The position numbers and the translations under genes were made by a program. Below are positions 1-4,982 of a stretch of DNA of 5,662 nucleotides, in pieces. Origin of the DNA: Candidatus Bathyarchaeota archaeon (GTDB lineage Archaea; Thermoproteota; Bathyarchaeia; Bathyarchaeales; Bathycorpusculaceae); contig PIYA01000027.1 of NCBI GenBank assembly GCA_003601785.1, positions 8,888 through 14,549 on the forward strand, written 5' to 3'. The notes below the pieces were generated by a model that did not search any database, was not told the origin of the DNA, and saw only the letters and a program-made list of their open reading frames with translations. Every line of letters starts with the position of its first letter. Within the stretch, counting starts at the first letter, position 1.

Positions 1-1898
1 GCATCGAAAAAACGGGGGTTCCAGAACTTAGGATTTTGGGGTTTTCAACAATATGCTACAGCAGAGAAGGCTCTCCGAAACCTGAAAGAAACCCTGTAAT
101 CATGATTTCCGTGGCGACAAACGAAGGTGAAGAAAAACAGTTCTTGGCAGATGAAAACAAAAACGACAAGTCGCTGCTGAAATCCTTCATCGGTTACGTT
201 CAAAATTTTGACCCCGATATAATTGTCGGCTATGGTGTTAATAGGCAAGACTGGCATTACTTGAAGGAGAGATGCAAAAAGCATGGGTTAAGTTTATCCG
301 TTGACCGAGCGAAAACCGAGCCGCACACAAGTGTTTATGGGCACATTTCAATAACTGGAAGAGCCAATTTAGACTTGTTCGATTTTGCGGATGAGTTCCC
401 AGACGTCAAAGTTAAAACCTTGGAAAACCTAGCGGATTACCTTGGAGTTATGAAACTTAAGGACCGAACGATAGTTGAAGACATAGACTTCGCAGAGTAC
501 TGGGACAACCGAGAGAAACGTGAAATCTTAAAAAGATTCTCCATGGAAAACACCCGCTGCATCATGGGAATAACCGAGGCTGTTCTAGATTTCGCCATGC
601 AACTTTCAAGCCTTGTGAGCCTACCCCTAGACCATGTTGGAACCGCTGCAGTGGGCTTCAGGGTTGAATGGTTCCTGATAAAGCACACTCAAAAAATAGG
701 TGAACTTGTGCCTAAAAGGGTTGAACAACCATACAGACCCTACGCTGGCGCCATAGTGCTCAGACCTAAACCTGGACTACATGAGAACATCGCTGTCTTA
801 GATTTTAAGGCTATGTACCCGAACATAATGATAACCTACAATATATCCCCAGACACTTATGTTTCACCGAAAGAGCCTATTCCACCATGCGGCGTTTATG
901 AAGCTCCTGAAGTTAAGCATAGGTTCAGAAAAGAACCGTCAGGAATTTACAGAAAAGTCTTGTCTTATCTGATTAAGGTTAGAGATGAAATCCGTTCAAA
1001 AATGAAGAAGGTAGCCCCTGAAAGCGTTCAATATCGTGTTTTAGATGCCAGACAAAAAGCTGTTAAGGTCATCACAAACGCTTCTTATGGATACGCGGGC
1101 TGGATAGGTGCAAGATGGTACATTAAACCGGTGGCAGAGGCTGCCACAGCTTGGGGTAGGCACACAATATTGAACACTATAAAAATGGCTGAGAAGGAAG
1201 GGTTGAAGGTTGTTTACGGAGACACAGACAGCATATTCATAAAGCATGAACCGGAAAAAATTGAGAAGCTATCAAAGGAAATCGAACAGAAACTAGGGTT
1301 AGAGGTTAAACCGGATAAAATTTACGTGCGAATCTTCTTCACAGAAGCGAAAAAAAGGTACGCGGGACTTTTACCCAATGGCAAATTGGACATTGTAGGC
1401 TTGGAGGTTATCCGTGGAGACTGGGCGAACATAGCTAGAAAGGTGCAAGAAAAAGTTTTGGAGATAATTTTAAAGGAGCAGTCTCCCCAAAAAGCTGTGA
1501 AGTTTGTGCAACAGTTCATTTACGAACTCGGACAGAGACGTGTTCCGTACAGAGACCTCATAATCTGGAAAACACTGACAAAACCCATTGAAGAGTACGC
1601 TGTTAGGACTTCACACGTTGAGGCTGCCAAGATGTTAAAGGAGAAGGGCTGGAGGCTCACCGTAGGCGACAAAGTTGGCTACGTTATTGTCACCGGAACC
1701 GGAAGATTGTACGAGAGGGTTAAACCCTACATGCTCGCATCCTACGATGAGGTTGACCTTGAATACTACGTGAAAAAACAGGTTGTACCCGCCGCAGCTA
1801 GGATTCTCGGCACCTTCGGAATCTCAGAGGAGCAGTTGCTGGCTCATAAAGTGGAGGGGAAAGGAGCTAGAAAGTTAACAGATTTTTTCGAAGCCTAA
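1..1898 (+). CDS. polB: Family B DNA polymerase, 5'-truncated by window edge, exonuclease motifs degraded
   Basis: Template-directed DNA synthesis in replication or repair. The frame is open from base 3, giving 631 visible codons. Archaeal PolB enzymes run near 780 residues, so roughly the N-terminal 130-150 residues (uracil-sensing region) lie outside; the TTG at 36 is internal. Polymerase motifs are intact: motif A DFKAMYPNI (801-827), motif B KVITNASYG region (1050-1091), motif C YGDTDS (1215-1232) and KKRY (1350-1361). The exonuclease fold is recognisable but its active site is not. The Exo I FDIE position reads FSTI (42-53). Exo II reads YGVNRQDW, with only its Asp kept (249-251). Exo III reads FSMEN instead of YxxxD, with Asn at 549-551. 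The C-terminus ends in ARKLTDFFEA, a PIP-box-like sliding-clamp motif without the usual Gln. The stop overlaps the convergent dnaG stop. Family identity is certain; loss of proofreading is inferred. Confidence 0.97.
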   Translation, partial: IEKTGVPELRILGFSTICYSREGSPKPERNPVIMISVATNEGEEKQFLADENKNDKSLLKSFIGYVQNFDPDIIVGYGVNRQDWHYLKERCKKHGLSLSVDRAKTEPHTSVYGHISITGRANLDLFDFADEFPDVKVKTLENLADYLGVMKLKDRTIVEDIDFAEYWDNREKREILKRFSMENTRCIMGITEAVLDFAMQLSSLVSLPLDHVGTAAVGFRVEWFLIKHTQKIGELVPKRVEQPYRPYAGAIVLRPKPGLHENIAVLDFKAMYPNIMITYNISPDTYVSPKEPIPPCGVYEAPEVKHRFRKEPSGIYRKVLSYLIKVRDEIRSKMKKVAPESVQYRVLDARQKAVKVITNASYGYAGWIGARWYIKPVAEAATAWGRHTILNTIKMAEKEGLKVVYGDTDSIFIKHEPEKIEKLSKEIEQKLGLEVKPDKIYVRIFFTEAKKRYAGLLPNGKLDIVGLEVIRGDWANIARKVQEKVLEIILKEQSPQKAVKFVQQFIYELGQRRVPYRDLIIWKTLTKPIEEYAVRTSHVEAAKMLKEKGWRLTVGDKVGYVIVTGTGRLYERVKPYMLASYDEVDLEYYVKKQVVPAAARILGTFGISEEQLLAHKVEGKGARKLTDFFEA

Positions 1899-3013
1899 CC
1901 GCTTGTGACGTCCGAAAAGGTTGCGAGGTGAACGTTTAGGGAAGGCTTGACAGCGTCTGAGATGCGAGAGGCTACGATGTTTTTTATGCTCTTCTGACTT
2001 GCAATGTCAACTATTCTCTGTGTTATAACCCCGTCGAAAACCACCGTATCCACTCCGCTTATCTGCTGAAGTTTTTCAGCTAGTTGGCTCACCGGTAAAC
2101 GTTCTATCTTCTCCATTTTCTCGTTGAAAAGAACGGCTTCCAACGTGCCTTTCAAATCCTTAATCGTTTGAACAACCTCTTTCGGAAATTCTACTTTCCG
2201 TTTTTCTCTTTTTGGCTTGGCTAAATCTTCGATGGAGACTTTGTTTTCCAAAGCTTCGAAGATTTCCTTGCAGTTTAACTCTTCAACCTCTTTTCCTCTG
2301 GGCGCCCTCGCAACATATTTTATCTTTGCCACTTGCAGGAGTTCTTTTAGGATTAAGTCTCCGCCTCTGTCCCCGTCTAAGAAGGCTGTGGCTTCTTTCT
2401 CCTTGCACAGTCTTTTTATCGTTTCAGGTATCTTTGCTCCTTCAACCGCTATGACGTTCAGCATTCCACATCGCATGAGGTTTATCACGTCGGCTCTTCC
2501 CTCAACGATTATTATCTCCTTTGAACTGTCAACTTCAGGTCCGGCTGACAACTCTTCAGGTCCATACTTTTCAACTTTCGCCGTCTTCAGAGTCTCCGCG
2601 ACTTCCTTGAAAACTTCATCTACGGATGGCATGGATTCAATTGTCCATTTGTGGAGAATCTCTTTGGCTCTGTCGATTATCACTTTTCTCCTCGATTCTC
2701 TTACATCTTCTATTTTTTCCAGTGTTACCTTTGAGGCGCATGGTCCAACTCTGTTTATGCTCTCTATGCTTGCCGCTATCAGAGCCGTGGACACTCTGTC
2801 CAGACTTGTCGGAATTATTATAGTGCCCGTTGTTCTATCCTGTTTTGAATGAAGCTCAATTTCTATTCTTCCGATTCTCCCAGATTTCTGAAGCTCTCTT
2901 AAATCCAGTTCAGGTCCGAACAAGCCTTCCGTCTGTCCAAAAACAGCTCCTATAACGTCTGATTTTTCAACTACTCCTTCTATTTCGAATTTAGCGCGTA
3001 TTACATACTTTAT
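1895..3013 (-). CDS. dnaG: Archaeal DnaG-type primase (Toprim domain); start codon uncertain
   Basis: Archaeal DnaG homologue: a Toprim protein with primer-synthesis activity in some archaea, also known as a component of the archaeal exosome. Conserved N-terminus IKYVIRAKFEIEGVVEKSDV then GAVFGQTEG and DLRELQKSGRIGRI. The Toprim catalytic Glu is in VEGRADV (about 2488-2508) and the acidic cluster in DGDRGGD (about 2356-2376). The C-terminus has VVFDGVITQRIVDIASQK, typical of the family. The canonical start furthest upstream is TTG at 2923, but it would discard about 30 conserved N-terminal residues. The frame stays open up to 3049 (TAG at 3052-3050) without any ATG, GTG or TTG. I end the feature at ATA 3013, which aligns with the initiator Met of Sulfolobus DnaG as I recall it (MKYDIKLRFEVEG). 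ACG at 3037, 9 bases after an AGGAG, is the alternative. With the ATA start the protein is 372 aa. Function is confident; exact start is not. Confidence 0.9.
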   Translation of the reverse strand: MKYVIRAKFEIEGVVEKSDVIGAVFGQTEGLFGPELDLRELQKSGRIGRIEIELHSKQDRTTGTIIIPTSLDRVSTALIAASIESINRVGPCASKVTLEKIEDVRESRRKVIIDRAKEILHKWTIESMPSVDEVFKEVAETLKTAKVEKYGPEELSAGPEVDSSKEIIIVEGRADVINLMRCGMLNVIAVEGAKIPETIKRLCKEKEATAFLDGDRGGDLILKELLQVAKIKYVARAPRGKEVEELNCKEIFEALENKVSIEDLAKPKREKRKVEFPKEVVQTIKDLKGTLEAVLFNEKMEKIERLPVSQLAEKLQQISGVDTVVFDGVITQRIVDIASQKSIKNIVASRISDAVKPSLNVHLATFSDVTSG

Positions 3014-3046
3014 GGTAAACGTTTGTGATGAGCCCGTAAGCGTCCA

Positions 3047-3051
3047 CTCCT
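3047..3051 (-). promoter_or_regulatory. Shine-Dalgarno-like AGGAG before dnaG
   Basis: AGGAG on the minus strand matches the archaeal anti-Shine-Dalgarno. It lies 9 bases before an in-frame ACG (3037-3035) and 33 bases before the ATA at 3013. It also lies directly after the second leader hairpin. No ATG, GTG or TTG in the dnaG frame follows at a usable distance. The GTG overlapping it opens another frame of only 18 codons. Confidence 0.45.
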
Positions 3052-3052
3052 A

Positions 3053-3113
3053 ATGTGATTAGGTTAAGGTTAGCTTAATCACGTGAATGAGAGAACTGTG
3101 CTCTCAGATCACG
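3053..3113 (-). promoter_or_regulatory. Two consecutive hairpins in the dnaG 5' leader
   Basis: Hairpin 1 pairs CGTGA (3082-3086) with TCACG (3109-3113) and, inside it, TGAGAG (3088-3093) with CTCTCA (3101-3106), with a 7-base loop: 11 pairs with a 1x2 internal loop. Hairpin 2 pairs GTGATTA (3055-3061) with TAATCAC (3076-3082), extendable by one wobble and one A-T pair to 3053/3084. They share the base at 3082 and abut. On the minus strand they directly precede the AGGAG of dnaG. Hairpin 1 begins where transcription from the TATA-like motif at 3135-3144 would start. They could protect the mRNA 5' end or control initiation; the role is inferred. Confidence 0.5.
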
Positions 3114-3132
3114 AGATTGTACTAGTGCTCTT

Positions 3133-3148
3133 CCATATTTATTTTATG
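3133..3148 (-). promoter_or_regulatory. dnaG: Candidate TATA element for dnaG
   Basis: The minus strand reads CATAAAATAAATATGG, with an archaeal TATA-like core at 3144-3135. It overlaps the stop codon of the upstream Toprim gene. A start about 25 bases downstream would fall near 3115, at the foot of the leader hairpins. A/T runs are common here, so dnaG may instead be read from the tyrS transcript. Confidence 0.3.
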
Positions 3149-3605
3149 AATTGTTAATCCTCCTCTTTAAGGTTTCCATGTATGATGCTAAACCCTCAAC
3201 ATCTTTAACTTCCTTTCCGATGATGCTTCTGAGTTCTCTCCAGAAAGTGATGTTAGGTTTTATCTTAGCCTTTTCTAAGCTTTGTTTCAACCGCTTCATC
3301 AATTCTCTTCCGCGTCTGTCAAAGTCCAACAAGAGGATGACTTCTTCTTTTTCAAACTTTTCAGCTTCGGAAAGAGCGTCCAGAAAAGATTTTCCACCGG
3401 CTTTGGCCTGTACTATGTTTCCTTCTATAGACAACCGTTTCAAGGTTTCAACGTCTTTCTTTCCTTCAACGATTATAGGCGTTCCCTTCGCGGCTTCTTG
3501 AGCCAACTGCTCTAAAATTTTCAAGATTTTCTCTTCTTTCTCTCTAAGACGAGTTGACAACTTTTTTACCTTGTTATTTGAGCTTTTTTCACGATGTTTA
3601 GGCAT
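3144..3605 (-). CDS. Small archaeal Toprim-domain protein (UPF0292 / RNase M5-like type)
   Basis: A 153-residue protein made mostly of one Toprim domain. A basic, coiled-coil-like N-terminus (residues 1-40) is followed by the Toprim Glu in IIVEGKKDV (E47) and the acidic pair in LLLDFDRRGR (D94, D96). A conserved tail FWRELRSIIGKEVKDVEGL (about 121-139) is the pattern I know from archaeal UPF0292 proteins. Toprim domains cut or join nucleic acid phosphodiesters with Mg2+. The VEGKKDV form recalls RNase M5, which matures 5S rRNA in bacteria, but no substrate can be named for this protein. The ATG at 3605 lies inside the tyrS end, giving a 40-base overlap. A TTG at 3560, 5 bases after the tyrS stop and behind an AAGGT, would give 138 residues and may be the real start. 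Either way it looks translationally linked to tyrS. Confidence 0.88.
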   Translation of the reverse strand: MPKHREKSSNNKVKKLSTRLREKEEKILKILEQLAQEAAKGTPIIVEGKKDVETLKRLSIEGNIVQAKAGGKSFLDALSEAEKFEKEEVILLLDFDRRGRELMKRLKQSLEKAKIKPNITFWRELRSIIGKEVKDVEGLASYMETLKRRINNS

Positions 3606-4654
3606 TCTCTTGCTTCTTTGTTGTTTTTAAAATATCTTCTAACGGGCTCAAGTATTTCCGCGAGTTCTTCAGCCACAGCGTTTTTGAGGTCTTGAGGGTG
3701 GAGTTCTCCTCGTTTATATGCCGTTTCTAACTCTTGATAGCTCTGGAATTCCACGGTGCCTCCGTATTTAGCTGGTCTTTCAACGGTGAATGTTTCTTTT
3801 TCTCTGAAGATTATGTAGTTGCAGAACTCTAGGATAGGGTTGTACTGCACGGTTTTCTCGGGACAGAAGGCGCGCATTATTTTATTTTTAATCTCTTCGG
3901 GTGAATCGTATATGAAAACGCATGTTTCAGGTTTACTTTTAGACATCTTAGCAGAAGCTAAAGCCTCTTTCTCCTTTCCCTCTGGAATAGGCCATATCGC
4001 TGGTTTTTCTAAGCCTTGCAGTATATGGTGATGAACGCACACGGGTTTCCAGAACCCCAGTTTTTCGCCTAGTTCCCTTGCTACAACATTTGCTTTTCTC
4101 TGGTCCATGCCTAACTGGCAAATTTTAACTTTCATGTGGAATATGTCTGCCACTTGCATCGGCGTGTACAGGAAGTCTGAAACGTAGTGGGCTTCCGTTT
4201 CTTTTCTTCCGGCTATTTCAAGGGTTCGCCTTGTCCTCGCTATCGTCAAGTTTTTTGCTATTTTCACGGTTTTTTCCCAGTAGCTTAAATCGTCGTATAG
4301 CTTGTCTGAGTAGATGAACTCAACCTTGTCTTCTGGGACACCTAGGGCTATCCATGAATGTCTGAAAAGGTCTGCTGCCTTCCTAATCAGTCTTAAGTCT
4401 CCGCCCAGCTTGTTGTTTAGCCAAGCGTGCCATGTGGAAAGGTAAGCCTTAAAGTGAATTCCGGCCTCTATGAAATCTTTCATTTTGTAAGCGCAGATGA
4501 CGCCTGTTCCTAGATGCACCAAGCCTGATGGTTCCCAACCGTTGTAAGCTATGGGATGTTCCTCGGTCTCTAGGAGATTTCGCAAATCATCTGGGGTTAT
4601 AACTTCCTCTGTTGGAGGCTTGCAGATGAGCTCAATTTTTGTTTCCAAGTCCAA
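3566..4654 (-). CDS. tyrS: Tyrosyl-tRNA synthetase, archaeal type
   Basis: Class I synthetase that charges tRNA-Tyr in the cytoplasm; 362 residues. The substrate pocket matches archaeal TyrRS: AYNGWEPSG (Tyr37) leads into the HIGH-type motif HLGT (47-50); WHAWLNNKLGGD (75-86) follows; then YTPMQVAD (Tyr163, Gln167, Asp170, equivalent to the M. jannaschii Tyr151/Gln155/Asp158 set), GMDQRK (182-187), KMSKS (236-240) and the C-terminal LHPQDLKNAVAEEL (318-331). The WHAW...LGGD segment and about 15 residues ahead of KMSKS make it closer to crenarchaeal TyrRS, as I recall them, than to M. jannaschii. The start is TTG at 4654; an in-frame TAG four codons upstream rules out a longer form, and the only nearby alternative is TTG at 4648. 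The last 40 bases overlap the downstream Toprim gene. TrpRS is excluded by the tyrosine-binding residues. Confidence 0.96.
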   Translation of the reverse strand: MDLETKIELICKPPTEEVITPDDLRNLLETEEHPIAYNGWEPSGLVHLGTGVICAYKMKDFIEAGIHFKAYLSTWHAWLNNKLGGDLRLIRKAADLFRHSWIALGVPEDKVEFIYSDKLYDDLSYWEKTVKIAKNLTIARTRRTLEIAGRKETEAHYVSDFLYTPMQVADIFHMKVKICQLGMDQRKANVVARELGEKLGFWKPVCVHHHILQGLEKPAIWPIPEGKEKEALASAKMSKSKPETCVFIYDSPEEIKNKIMRAFCPEKTVQYNPILEFCNYIIFREKETFTVERPAKYGGTVEFQSYQELETAYKRGELHPQDLKNAVAEELAEILEPVRRYFKNNKEARECLNIVKKAQITR

Positions 4655-4706
4655 GCTTTTAGCCTACCGAAGATTTTGCTGTTTAACGTTCTAGGCAGAA
4701 GTGAAA

Positions 4707-4720
4707 CTTAAAAGTTGTTT
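4707..4720 (-). promoter_or_regulatory. tyrS: Candidate BRE/TATA promoter for tyrS
   Basis: The minus strand reads AAACAA then CTTTTAAG, a good BRE plus TATA pattern. The expected start about 25 bases downstream is near 4685, giving a leader of about 30 bases to the TTG at 4654. The core is nearly palindromic, and the plus strand (GTGAAA then CTTAAAAG, 4701-4714) could also direct transcription rightwards into the structured block. Confidence 0.45.
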
Positions 4721-4936
4721 CGCGGGCGTTTGTCTCCCACGATACCTATCACTTAACTTCATCGTGGAACGTGCGTTCCCCTAGGTCAAGCTCTCTCCGG
4801 CGTGGGATTGTATCGCCCGCGCCCACCGTGTCCCATGCTTGGGTAAACCCGCCTTCATCCAAGACAAGCCTAAAGGCTTGTCCTTTTCTGTTGGCCGTCG
4901 GCATGGTTCTCCCCTGTGAAGGAGAGTTCCGGTGGG
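4721..4936 (-). ncRNA. Unidentified two-domain structured RNA between pheT and tyrS
   Basis: A 216-base block of about 58% G+C by hand count, against about 36% in 4655-4720 and 33% in 4937-4982. Domain 1 (4936-4822) is closed by CGGTGGG/CCCACCG (4930-4936 with 4822-4828). Inside it are GCATGG/CCATGC (4901-4906 with 4833-4838), a perfect 8-pair hairpin GACAAGCC/GGCTTGTC with loop TAAA (4863-4882), GGGTAAACCC (4841-4850) and TCTCC/GGAGA (4908-4912 with 4921-4925). Domain 2 (4821-4721) is closed by CGCGGGCG/CGCCCGCG (4721-4728 with 4814-4821), enclosing TCCCAC/GTGGGA (4735-4740 with 4802-4807), ACCTA/TAGGT (4744-4748 with 4782-4786) and GGAAC/GTTCC (4766-4770 with 4775-4779). All are mutually compatible, and the two closing helices abut with no gap. 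The minus strand is preferred because a TATA-like motif predicts a start near 4936. It is not recognisable as tRNA, 5S, SRP or RNase P RNA. Confidence 0.5.
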
Positions 4937-4956
4937 ATTCTGCTCATTTCATCGCT

Positions 4957-4971
4957 GTCTTAAACATTTGC
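4957..4971 (-). promoter_or_regulatory. Candidate promoter for the structured RNA
   Basis: The minus strand reads GCAAATGTTTAAGAC, with a TATA-like GTTTAAGA at 4965-4958 preceded by an A-rich BRE-like stretch. It lies just downstream of the pheT stop. A start about 25 bases on falls near 4936, exactly where the outer helix of the structured block begins. The match is modest, so it is offered because of the spacing agreement. Confidence 0.35.
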
Positions 4972-4982
4972 TTTGTTAGAAA

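Noticed and set aside
36..1898. TTG at 36 as the true start of polB
   Set aside because: The frame is open to the window edge and encodes the residues that lead into Exo I, so the gene continues upstream.
2217..2852. 211-codon plus-strand open frame
   Set aside because: It lies antisense to the dnaG Toprim region, whose protein is clearly conserved; the antisense product has no recognisable motif and is a shadow.
3024..3100. C/D box guide RNA starting at GTGATGA (3024-3030)
   Set aside because: The C box match is perfect but no CTGA D or D' box follows on that strand, and the site lies in the dnaG coding frame.
4721..4936. RNase P RNA, SRP RNA or 5S rRNA as identity of the structured block
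   Set aside because: The near-universal RNase P motif GAGGAAAGTCC and the SRP domain IV GGAA/GCAG signature are absent on both strands, and the ends do not pair with each other as they do in these RNAs. Fragments such as GGTAAACCC or ATCCCACGCC look similar only by chance.
4721..4936. MITE or transposon end
   Set aside because: No terminal inverted repeats or target-site duplication could be found around the block, although a decayed IS605-type end is not fully excluded.
4655..4982. tRNA gene in the pheT-tyrS gap
   Set aside because: No GTTCRANTC-type T-loop and no cloverleaf could be found on either strand.
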